DNA of 27,344 nucleotides, taken from positions 1 through 27,344 of IMG/VR virus record IMGVR_UViG_3300025314_000083; one strand, 5' to 3'. The position numbers and the translations under genes were made by a program. Positions 5,993 through 12,146 of the stretch are shown piece by piece. Under the pieces are notes generated by a model. It was not told the DNA's origin. It made no database searches and was given only the letters and a program-made list of their open reading frames with translations. Positions within the stretch are counted from its first letter, which is position 1, and each line of letters begins with the position of its first letter. This DNA is from a virus.

Positions 5993-6063
5993 TGTGGTTT
6001 GAGAATACCGATCTCGACGACGAGACCGACGCAGAAGAAGGCGGCGACGAGCCCCCGTTCTAG
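5992..6063 (+). CDS. Possible 23-aa acidic peptide
   Basis: ATG 5992 overlaps the preceding TAA and has AAAGGGGGTGAT just upstream. It encodes MWFENTDLDDETDAEEGG then DEPPF, an extremely acidic peptide with no structure motif. It is the last reading frame before the terminator at 6069-6104. Good ribosome site and tight overlap support translation, but a frame this short can occur by chance. Confidence 0.45.
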   Translation: MWFENTDLDDETDAEEGGDEPPF

Positions 6064-6068
6064 TCGAG

Positions 6069-6104
6069 AAAGAGCTCAGCGTAGATGCTGAGCTCTTTTA
6101 TTTT
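6069..6104 (+). terminator. Strong rho-independent terminator
   Basis: AAAGAGCTCAGC (6069-6080) pairs perfectly with GCTGAGCTCTTT (6087-6098) around the six-base loop GTAGAT, followed by the T-rich tract TATTTT. It closes the small-gene operon that begins at the promoter at 2108. In the next 50 nt, TATAGT (6110-6115) and TACACT (6143-6148) resemble -10 boxes, but neither has a convincing -35 box. Confidence 0.88.
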
Positions 6105-6154
6105 GACCCTATAGTGGTTTGGCGACCTCAGGGGTTTAGGTGTACACTGCGCCC

Positions 6155-6796
6155 ATGGCTCGACTTGCTCAGCTCAAGCACGATTACCAGTTTATGCGAA
6201 ACGCGAAAGGTAAGCTCGTGCTTTCTCGAATGGCTCTGCCGTACAGGGGCGGCAAGTTCCCTAAGTATTTCCCCGACACAAAAATTCCCTACAACGCAAC
6301 GCCCGAGACTTGCCCGTTCTCGATCAAAAAGCTGTCGAAAGATGGCAAGCTCGTCAAAGACAATATCGAGCTGTTCACTGAGTGGGAGTCTTTCGTTGCT
6401 GTGCTCAACGGGTGGCGCTCTTACAAGTTTCTCGTCTCGCCGCCTGCAGGTTGGCGAAACAGAGATACGTTTATCGACACGCTGGGCTTCGGCGGCAATT
6501 TCGTCGAGGTGCTCAACATCGTAGGTAACTCAGCGCAGATCAAGACCATGGTGTTGGGCGACAAGAAAAAGCCGATCGTGCCTGACCCGTCTCGTATGAA
6601 TTACAAGACGAAGCCGACGCTCATTCACAAGTTCACAGTGATCACTCGGCAAGGCAAGATCGTCAACCCCGCTGACAATATCGATGTGTATGTGCCTCTG
6701 ATCAGCAGAACGGGCTCGCTGTGGGTGTCACTCGAGCGGCTCGATTTCAACTTACAAACGCTCAAGCCGCCCGCGCCAAAGCTCGCTGTGATATAG
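6155..6796 (+). CDS. Unrecognised 213-aa protein
   Basis: ATG 6155 (MARLAQLKHDYQFMRNAKGK) is preferred; an in-frame GTG at 6140 would add five residues. No Shine-Dalgarno site precedes the ATG, and TACACT at 6143 could be a -10 box, so a leaderless mRNA is possible but unproven. The protein is basic and strand-rich. Segments such as FVEVLNIVGNSAQIKTM (about 115-132) and YVPLISRTGSLWVSLERL (about 180-197) look like SH3-type barrel strands, but this is weak. It is the first gene after the terminator at 6069. No enzyme motif is recognised. Confidence 0.7.
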   Translation: MARLAQLKHDYQFMRNAKGKLVLSRMALPYRGGKFPKYFPDTKIPYNATPETCPFSIKKLSKDGKLVKDNIELFTEWESFVAVLNGWRSYKFLVSPPAGWRNRDTFIDTLGFGGNFVEVLNIVGNSAQIKTMVLGDKKKPIVPDPSRMNYKTKPTLIHKFTVITRQGKIVNPADNIDVYVPLISRTGSLWVSLERLDFNLQTLKPPAPKLAVI

Positions 6797-6805
6797 TCTG
6801 CGACT

Positions 6806-7522
6806 ATGACAAACAAGTCGCTCACGGCCGCGGCCGTCACCGACAAAGGCATAAGGCTCTCGATCATCTATGTTCGACTGAGCCAAGCTCGTAAGTGGGA
6901 AAAGAATCCTAAGCGCCACGATTTCGACAAACTGATCGCATCCCTGCGCAGATACGGCTTTCGTGATGCGCCGATCTACGACGAGACACTCGGTGCTCTC
7001 GTGGGTGGCAACGGCCGTCTGGAAGCTCTGGAACGCATGCAGGCGCAAGGAAAGTCTCTGCCCCCTGCTGGTGTACTGCTCGACACAGAAACAGGGGAAT
7101 GGTGCTTGCCTGTGCAGGTTGGCGTGAACGCCAAGAGCGTCAGCGAAGCTGAGCAGTTCGCAGTCGATCACAACAATCTGACGCTGGCGGGTGCTGATCA
7201 TTTCGAGCTGTGGAATGAGGGATACCTTGCGCTGATCACTGAGCTCAAAGAACAGGGGCAACTCCCGATCTCGATTTCTGACAACGACATGCAGGCGATC
7301 GCTTTGCAGATGGGCGAGCTCGAAGCTGAGGGCGGGCGCAAAGAGTTCGGTGAGTTTCAAGATCAAAACGTAGGCGAGGACAACGTGCGCTTTGCGTTCG
7401 GTGAGTACAGGGGCTTGATCAGTCGCAAGACGTATGACGCTTTTGCGAAGCGAGTCGAGAGCTTGCGTAAGAGCAAAAAGACGACGCTCGGCAAGATTCT
7501 CGAAGTGATGTTCAAACGATGA
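6806..7522 (+). CDS. ParB/Srx-like domain protein
   Basis: This 238-aa protein has a ParB N-terminal-type fold: ARKWEKNPKRH (28-38, the strand and N-P turn), DFDKLIASLRRYGF, then P-I-Y-D and G-G-N-G-R-L-E-A-L (67-75), which matches the G-x-x-R-x-x-A nucleotide-binding motif of ParB/sulfiredoxin domains. V-D-H-N-N-L (135-140) is also usual in phage members. Phages often carry this domain beside a DNA methyltransferase, where it is annotated as a ParB-like nuclease or DNA-modification protein; its exact reaction varies. The stop overlaps the next ATG. The C-terminal 60 residues are basic and probably bind DNA or partner proteins. Confidence 0.8.
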   Translation: MTNKSLTAAAVTDKGIRLSIIYVRLSQARKWEKNPKRHDFDKLIASLRRYGFRDAPIYDETLGALVGGNGRLEALERMQAQGKSLPPAGVLLDTETGEWCLPVQVGVNAKSVSEAEQFAVDHNNLTLAGADHFELWNEGYLALITELKEQGQLPISISDNDMQAIALQMGELEAEGGRKEFGEFQDQNVGEDNVRFAFGEYRGLISRKTYDAFAKRVESLRKSKKTTLGKILEVMFKR

Positions 7523-7683
7523 CACCCGAGGAAATTCAAGACTTAGAGAGTTTGCGCAGAGCGATCAGGGCGATCGACAGCGCACGCATCCCAACGGTAG
7601 GGCAGATCGTCTTGCTCGCGATCGCTGTTGCGCTCATATTGGCTACGATCATTCTGATCGCGGGAGCTCGTCTCTATGGCTAA
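7519..7683 (+). CDS. Small membrane protein between ParB-like and methyltransferase genes (54 aa)
   Basis: ATG 7519 overlaps the preceding TGA, and the stop TAA (7681-7683) lies inside the next gene, an eight-base overlap. The N-terminal 25 residues are charged (MTPEEIQDLESLRRAIRAID). One long hydrophobic helix follows (about 28-50: GQIVLLAIAVALILATIILI), ending AGARLYG. It is a probable single-pass membrane protein. Sharing bases with both neighbours suggests co-translation, so it is unlikely to be a chance frame. No family is recognised. Confidence 0.7.
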   Translation: MTPEEIQDLESLRRAIRAIDSARIPTVGQIVLLAIAVALILATIILIAGARLYG

Positions 7684-8602
7684 GGCAAAGAAAGCAAAGA
7701 ACGTCGCTGAGCTGAAAGCTTCTGTCGAAGCGGGGCAAGACCGCCGCGCGGATCTACATAAGCAGTTCGGCTTTATCCCGAGATCAGTTCTGCACTTGGG
7801 GCGTGGTGCGCTCAGTGCTCGAATGCACAGCTATCAGAAAGAGAACCCGTCTACGTTGAGATCAGCCGCGGCGATGATGGGCGACGATAGCCAGTCGAGA
7901 CTGCGCAAGTCGATCGGCGTGATCGGTGGCGTGAAAGCAACACAGCAAGACAGCGCTCGAGCGTCGACAATGCCAGCAGAGCTCGTCGACTTTTGCATCA
8001 AGTATTACGCCAAGCCATTTGACAACTATCTTGACCCGTTCATGGGACAGGGTGTGCGCATGCAGGTTGCCAAGATGCGCTCGCTCAATTATTGGGGGTA
8101 CGACGTGAGCGAGGATTTCTTTGCCTACTGCGAGCATGTGCGAAAGCTGATCATCAGAGATCAGCCTGAGGTCGGCATCAACATCACTCGAGGCGACAGC
8201 AGAACGCCTCTCGACATACCTGACGGCATCGGCGATTTTTCTTTTACGTCGCCGCCCTATTGGGATATCGAGTTCTACGGCAACGAGCCTGAACAGCTCG
8301 GCACAAACAGCACTTACCCCGCCTTTCTCGAGAGCATGTACGAGGTAGCGAAAGCGTGGCATCCCAAGTTCAAGGCGGGTGCGTGGGTCGTGGTCAACGT
8401 CAATGACTTTCGCAGAGAGGGCAAGTTCTATAGCTACCATACCGACACGATCGCACTGTACGGGCGAGCGGGCTACACCCTGCACGACACTTGGATAATC
8501 GAGGGCTTGGTCGGCGGGATGAACAGGCTCTTTGCAGTCGATTTCAACTTGAAGCGCATCGCTCCAAAGAATCACGAGTACTTATTGGTTTTCAAAGCGT
8601 GA
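7676..8602 (+). CDS. DNA methyltransferase, N4-cytosine type (SPPYW)
   Basis: This 308-aa protein carries D120-P-F-M-G-Q-G126, the SAM-binding motif I, and G-Y-D at 141-143 after it. The catalytic motif IV is T191-S-P-P-Y-W196. S-P-P-Y-[W/F] is the hallmark of N4-cytosine and related beta-class amino-methyltransferases. The order (motif I before IV) and the last strand V-V-N-V-N-D agree with that group. The lysine-rich N-terminus (MAKAKKAKNVAELKASVEAG) is probably flexible. Phage enzymes of this kind methylate the genome to evade host restriction. It is co-transcribed with the ParB-like gene. The target site cannot be read from the sequence. Confidence 0.88.
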   Translation: MAKAKKAKNVAELKASVEAGQDRRADLHKQFGFIPRSVLHLGRGALSARMHSYQKENPSTLRSAAAMMGDDSQSRLRKSIGVIGGVKATQQDSARASTMPAELVDFCIKYYAKPFDNYLDPFMGQGVRMQVAKMRSLNYWGYDVSEDFFAYCEHVRKLIIRDQPEVGINITRGDSRTPLDIPDGIGDFSFTSPPYWDIEFYGNEPEQLGTNSTYPAFLESMYEVAKAWHPKFKAGAWVVVNVNDFRREGKFYSYHTDTIALYGRAGYTLHDTWIIEGLVGGMNRLFAVDFNLKRIAPKNHEYLLVFKA

Positions 8603-8610
8603 GGTGAGAA

Positions 8611-8838
8611 ATGCTTGTTGTCTGCACTGACTGCGGCAGAGTTTACGACGACGCGAAAAGTTCGACGTTGTGCCCTCAGCACAACCCGCTTGACGTGCCG
8701 CCTCGTATGAACTATTGCGCAAAGCATGATCTATTTGGCGACCCTTGCCCTGCCTGCGAGCCAGCGCCGGGCAGGACGGACTATTACGGCGTTTATATGA
8801 GCGATGGGTTCAAAGAAACCCCCACGAATGCCAAATGA
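8611..8838 (+). CDS. Zinc-ribbon protein (75 aa)
   Basis: ATG 8611 has GTGAGGTGAGAA just before it, a strong ribosome site. The peptide starts MLVVCTDCGRVYDD, then C-P-Q-H and later Y-C-A-K-H and C-P-A-C-E-P, giving two or three C-x-x-C or C-x-x-H half-sites and probably two zinc atoms. Its 3' end overlaps the small terminase start at 8804 by 35 bases. It may act as a small DNA- or protein-binding factor near packaging; that is inference only. Confidence 0.75.
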   Translation: MLVVCTDCGRVYDDAKSSTLCPQHNPLDVPPRMNYCAKHDLFGDPCPACEPAPGRTDYYGVYMSDGFKETPTNAK

Positions 8839-9556
8839 AAAGTTCACATGCGGGCGCAGGAAGAAATCTTGCAGAAACCCTGAATGCGCACATCGCTATA
8901 CAAAGGCAGAGTACGAGCTTTGGGCTTGCCCTGAGTGCGGCACTGATCGCCATTGCGAGCAACCCGTCGATCATGAGGGCGATGCGTGTCGCTTTCACGG
9001 TGGGAAATCTCTCAAAGGTGTCGCGGCGAAAGGGTACAAGCACGGTCATTATTCTAAGTACGTCCCCAAAGATTTAGCGCCGGCATTTCAACAATTTCTC
9101 GACGACCCTGAGGTCGTGAACCTAAAGCAAGAAGCGGCGCTCACGCGCACGATGCTCTTGCAGGTCTTGCAAGAGAGCGAGCTCGGCAACACCGTCGATC
9201 TGTGGCATGCGCTTCGAGACACCTACAAAAAAGCGATCGCGGCGCAGGCTCGCAATGACACAAAGCGCTTTGCGAAATATTACGTCGAACTTGGCAAGAT
9301 CATTGACGACGGCGTTTCAGCAGTCGAGTCAAGAGCTGAGCTCAACAAGCAGATCGAGCAGACGCGGCGCGTCGTGGACACACAGCGGCAGATCAACACC
9401 GACAAGGGTGAGTTCATCCAGCGAGCATGGGTTATAGGCATCATGCTCGAGCTCGTCGACGTAATTCGCAATGAGATTGGTCGTGTGAGCGGCGGGCAAG
9501 GCGCACTGCAACGCATTCAAGAGCACATGGCAAAGACGCTCGGGAAGATCAGATAG
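8804..9556 (+). CDS. terS: Terminase small subunit-like protein with zinc knuckles
   Basis: This 250-aa protein lies directly before the large terminase; its stop is immediately followed by that ATG. The N-terminal 65 residues hold a Cys/His array (C16, C23, C28, H30, C42, C45, C51, C62, H65). Next comes H-G-G-K-S-L-K-G-V-A-A and Y-K-H-G-H-Y-S-K-Y-V-P, a segment seen in other phage small terminases with zinc fingers. The rest is helical (100-250), suited to forming a ring. Small terminases recognise the packaging start on the genome and load the large subunit. An alternative start is ATG 8828 (MPNEKFTCG), which would reduce the overlap with the upstream gene. Confidence 0.75.
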   Translation: MGSKKPPRMPNEKFTCGRRKKSCRNPECAHRYTKAEYELWACPECGTDRHCEQPVDHEGDACRFHGGKSLKGVAAKGYKHGHYSKYVPKDLAPAFQQFLDDPEVVNLKQEAALTRTMLLQVLQESELGNTVDLWHALRDTYKKAIAAQARNDTKRFAKYYVELGKIIDDGVSAVESRAELNKQIEQTRRVVDTQRQINTDKGEFIQRAWVIGIMLELVDVIRNEIGRVSGGQGALQRIQEHMAKTLGKIR

Positions 9557-11143
9557 ATGTACTCATACGGCGCTCAAGTCAAACAGCTCGAAGAAAAGAT
9601 ACGCCTTAGCGGCGGCTCTGCGCAAGACGTGCTCGAGGACTGGCTGATCGAAGCGCTTGCTATGCCGACTGATCTGACGATCGCCCACAAACTACAAAAG
9701 ACATACGGCCACGACCCGCTCGCCTTTGCGCACGATCTGATCATCTGGCCTGAGGGCGGCGGGTTGACCGAGTACCAAGACGAGGGATTTGCGCGGCTTG
9801 GTGAAAATCATTTCTTGTCGATGCGTGCGCCCCACGGAACGGGCAAGACGACGTTCGCGTCGATAACCGTGCTATGGGGCGTGATGACAGCGCCCGACGT
9901 GATCGTGCCGACGACAGCCTCGGCATGGCGACAACTCACAGAATTTCTGTGGCCTGAGATTCACAAGTGGTCTCGGCAACTGCGCTGGGATAAGATCGGC
10001 CGCGAGCCGTTCAGATCAACAGAGCTTCTCGCTCGAGCACTGCGCATCGGCGAAACTCAAAAGGCTTTCGCGGCGGCGTCGAATGACCCTGCCAAGATGG
10101 AGGGTGCTCACGCTGAGCGCGTCGTCTATATCTACGACGAGGCCAAGACCATTCAGACAGCCACGTTCGACGCTACAGAGGGGGCTTTTGCGGGTGCTGG
10201 TGCTGATACCCGTATGGAAGCATACGGCATAGCTAATTCGACCCCCGGTGAAGCTCGTGGCCGCTTCTACGAGATACACCAGCGAGCAAAGGGAACTGAG
10301 CACTGGGACCCGATGCACATTACGATCGATCGTGTGATCAAGGCTGGGCGCATCTCTGCTGAGTGGGTTGCGCGCATGGCTAAGCTGTGGGGCGAGGAAG
10401 ACCCGCGCTATCAAAATCGCGTGCTCGGCGAGTTCGCAGATAGCGACACAGAGTCGACCGTCATCCCCGTCTCTTGGGTGCAGAGAGCGATCGAGCATTA
10501 CAACGCATGGCAAGAAGCGGGCGAAAAGATCACGACGAAAGAGCCGCCCGTCATTGGCGCTGACGTTGGCCGCGGTGGTGATCGCGGCGCTTACGCCCCA
10601 CGCTACAAATGCCCTGTGCCTGCTCAGTACGTTGATGAGTTCGGCGAGTGGGGCGAGGTCATCCCTAACATCTTCACGAGCAAGAGCAGAGACACGATGC
10701 AATTTACGGGCGAGCTGGTGAACGCTGGTGGCGAGGATACGAGCTACGTTGTCGACGTGATCGGAATTGGCTCGGGCGTGGTAGATCGTCTCGCTGAGCT
10801 GGGCTATTCAGTGATCTCATTCAGCGCTGGTGCGGGCACGAAAAAACGAGACGAAACGGGCGTCGTCGGCTTTGTCAACGTGAGAGCGGCCGCGTGGTGG
10901 GGATTGCGCGATCTGCTCAACCCCGCGAACGGGCACTTTATTTGTCTGCCTGATTTCAGCGACAAATATTCGAGCCTCTTGCAAGAGCTGAGCGCCGCTG
11001 AGTGGTGGGAAACGTCGAACGGAAGAATCCAGATCAAGCCTAAAGACGAGATCAGGGCTGAGATCGGCGTATCGACTGATCTCGCTGATGCTATAGTGCA
11101 TGCGTTTTGGAACGCCGATCTTGAAGGGAGCTTGTCATCGTGA
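9557..11143 (+). CDS. terL: Terminase large subunit (packaging ATPase/nuclease)
   Basis: This 528-aa protein has the two terminase domains. The ATPase shows Walker A A-P-H-G-T-G-K-T (91-98) and Walker B V-V-Y-I-Y-D-E-A (189-196), with A-N-S-T-P-G (226-231) as likely coupling motif. The nuclease shows I-G-A-D336-V-G-R-G-G-D, V-V-D400-V-I-G-I-G-S-G and S-T-D507-L-A-D-A-I, whose acids bind metal. It pumps DNA into the procapsid and cuts the genome. The start is immediately after the small terminase stop, and the stop overlaps the next GTG. Length is normal for the family. The packaging type (cos or headful) cannot be told by reading. Confidence 0.96.
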   Translation: MYSYGAQVKQLEEKIRLSGGSAQDVLEDWLIEALAMPTDLTIAHKLQKTYGHDPLAFAHDLIIWPEGGGLTEYQDEGFARLGENHFLSMRAPHGTGKTTFASITVLWGVMTAPDVIVPTTASAWRQLTEFLWPEIHKWSRQLRWDKIGREPFRSTELLARALRIGETQKAFAAASNDPAKMEGAHAERVVYIYDEAKTIQTATFDATEGAFAGAGADTRMEAYGIANSTPGEARGRFYEIHQRAKGTEHWDPMHITIDRVIKAGRISAEWVARMAKLWGEEDPRYQNRVLGEFADSDTESTVIPVSWVQRAIEHYNAWQEAGEKITTKEPPVIGADVGRGGDRGAYAPRYKCPVPAQYVDEFGEWGEVIPNIFTSKSRDTMQFTGELVNAGGEDTSYVVDVIGIGSGVVDRLAELGYSVISFSAGAGTKKRDETGVVGFVNVRAAAWWGLRDLLNPANGHFICLPDFSDKYSSLLQELSAAEWWETSNGRIQIKPKDEIRAEIGVSTDLADAIVHAFWNADLEGSLSS

Positions 11144-11379
11144 AAGCAATAAAGTTATTGTGGGGCTTCTACTGTCTGCTGGCGCTCGCTCAGAAAGCGA
11201 AGCTCGGCAAGGAATATCACGCGGCCGCGACGCGATGGGCTCAGCGCTCGAAGCGTTTGCTTGATCGTCGAAAGGGCGGCAGGCAGATCGTCTCGAAGAT
11301 TCTCGTTGAGATTTGCCTCTCGTTGTCGCACATGAATCTTGCTATCGCAAAAGGTCTCATCCCGAGGTTGGCGAAATGA
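11140..11379 (+). CDS. Small basic protein (79 aa)
   Basis: GTG 11140 overlaps the terminase TGA. The product starts with a hydrophobic stretch (MKAIKLLWGFYCLLALAQKA) too short to be a certain membrane segment. A basic middle follows (RWAQRSKRLLDRRKGGR) and then a second hydrophobic helix. The stop overlaps the next ATG (ATGA). It lies between packaging and head genes but matches no family that can be recognised. It might be a membrane-associated peptide or DNA-binding accessory. Confidence 0.65.
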   Translation: MKAIKLLWGFYCLLALAQKAKLGKEYHAAATRWAQRSKRLLDRRKGGRQIVSKILVEICLSLSHMNLAIAKGLIPRLAK

Positions 11380-11672
11380 GCGTCGGCGGCGAAACTCGCA
11401 AGATGACTGTGCTTGTGCCTCTGCACAAGACCCCGATCGGTATTGCGTTGATCGATGGCGGCTGGCGACTAACGAGGCCAGTGATCGTATTCAAGCAACT
11501 GCCTTACTGGGTGATCTATACGATGCTCGCGCCTTACAAGGACGCGATCGAGAAAACTGTTACTGAGCTGATCGCGGCGCGCCAGATCCGCGAGCAGACT
11601 GTGAAAGTGGTCGGCGACGTGCTCGAGAAAACGAAACGCAAGATTGTTCGAGAGGCAGGCAGGAATGGATGA
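11376..11672 (+). CDS. Unrecognised 98-aa protein
   Basis: The frame is open from 11313, but ATG 11376 overlapping the preceding TGA is the better start. The product begins with strands (MTVLVPLHKTPIGIALIDGG and RLTRPVIVFKQL). It ends with a long basic helix, including IREQTVKVVGDVLEKTKRKI. No motif is recognised. Its 3' end overlaps the next gene by a few bases, and the three small genes from 11140 to 11829 appear to form one translational unit. Confidence 0.65.
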   Translation: MSVGGETRKMTVLVPLHKTPIGIALIDGGWRLTRPVIVFKQLPYWVIYTMLAPYKDAIEKTVTELIAARQIREQTVKVVGDVLEKTKRKIVREAGRNG

Positions 11673-11829
11673 GCGCGAGTTTTGGGTAGGCATTCGGCGT
11701 TATCTGCTTGCGATCGTAAAGCTAATCGCCGATAAATCGCCATTCAGACGCGAGGTGATCGGCATTGTGCGCCTGATCGAGAAGCGCTATTCGATCTCGT
11801 CGAAAGAACCGACAGGGGATGAGGGCTAG
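11665..11829 (+). CDS. Small helical protein (54 aa)
   Basis: ATG 11665 has AGGCAGG close upstream and overlaps the end of the preceding gene by eight bases; an in-frame TTG at 11644 is less likely. The peptide (MDEREFWVGIRRYLLAIVKL and on) is probably one or two amphipathic helices with a charged C-terminus (SKEPTGDEG). It is the last gene before the control region at 11831. No family is recognised. Confidence 0.6.
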   Translation: MDEREFWVGIRRYLLAIVKLIADKSPFRREVIGIVRLIEKRYSISSKEPTGDEG

Positions 11830-11830
11830 A

Positions 11831-11850
11831 AGTTAATCTGCAAATTAACT
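11831..11850. promoter_or_regulatory. 20-nt palindrome, copy 2 (operator candidate)
   Basis: AGTTAATCTGCAAATTAACT has the same perfect 7-base arms as the copy at 4146-4165, with one spacer change (T to C). It is followed by CTTATAAG (11849-11856), the same 8-mer palindrome found in the repeat elements at 1478 and 22297. The site is 24 nt upstream of a candidate -35 box, a position suited to activation or remote repression of the structural operon. Confidence 0.65.
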
Positions 11851-11873
11851 TATAAGTCTGCATGTGGGGGCGC

Positions 11874-11903
11874 TTGACAGCGAACCCCCGTATCTGGTAA
11901 GGT
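11874..11903 (+). promoter_or_regulatory. Candidate promoter TTGACA - 18 nt - TAAGGT with extended -10
   Basis: TTGACA (11874-11879) is a perfect -35 box. Eighteen bases later TAAGGT (11898-11903) is a poor -10 box, but it is preceded by TGG, giving the extended TG-n form. The -35 box lies inside an imperfect inverted repeat (GGGGGCGCT / AGCGAACCCCC). Expected transcription start is about 11910, so the hairpin at 11925 would be in the first 60 nt of RNA. It probably serves the head and tail genes. Confidence 0.5.
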
Positions 11904-11924
11904 GCACGTCGAGTCACCGTCTCT

Positions 11925-11966
11925 AAGACGCTCGCTCTCAAATTCGAGAGGTGAGCGTCTTTTTAT
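11925..11966 (+). terminator. Terminator-like hairpin (possible attenuator)
   Basis: AAGACGCTC (11925-11933) pairs with GAGCGTCTT (11953-11961). Inside, CTCTC (11935-11939) pairs with GAGAG (11946-11950), and the 3' arm runs into TTTTAT. It could end transcription from the terminase operon. Because a promoter candidate lies just upstream, it may instead be an attenuator in the leader of the structural operon. Confidence 0.75.
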
Positions 11967-12146
11967 ATGCTGAGTGAAATAAGAGAGCGCACGAAAAAGA
12001 TCAACCTGATGAGCGGCGTTGTTTGGCTCATCGCTTTTCCCTTTGTCGCGCTCGGCTGGGTAGGTGGGAAGATCAGCCTGTTCGTTCGTTTCATAATCGC
12101 CGCCGCGATCGTGGGTTTCAACAGAGCGACCAATGTCAATTCTTGA
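11967..12146 (+). CDS. Small membrane protein before portal (59 aa)
   Basis: ATG 11967 opens a 59-codon frame whose stop (12144-12146) lies 14 bases into the portal gene. The N-terminus is charged (MLSEIRERTKKINLM). Two hydrophobic stretches follow at about 15-32 (SGVVWLIAFPFVALGWVG) and 36-50 (ISLFVRFIIAAAIVG), probably one or two membrane helices. It has no good ribosome site because the start sits right behind the terminator hairpin; ATG 12009 is an alternative. The portal ATG also lacks a Shine-Dalgarno site, so translation of this frame may be what couples portal expression. Confidence 0.55.
   Translation: MLSEIRERTKKINLMSGVVWLIAFPFVALGWVGGKISLFVRFIIAAAIVGFNRATNVNS

Noticed and set aside
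6103-6148. Second promoter: TTGACC at 6103, TATAGT at 6110, TACACT at 6143
   Set aside because: TTGACCCTATAGTGG resembles the -35 area at 2108, but no -35/-10 pair has a spacing of 15-19 nt here. A promoter somewhere here is likely given the terminator, but these boxes are not convincing.
6752-7525. 257-codon minus-strand frame opposite the ParB-like gene
   Set aside because: It fully overlaps a gene with clear motifs and no other minus-strand gene is supported; codon-bias shadow.
10016-10702. 228-codon minus-strand frame within the terminase gene
   Set aside because: Opposes conserved terminase coding sequence and has no independent support.
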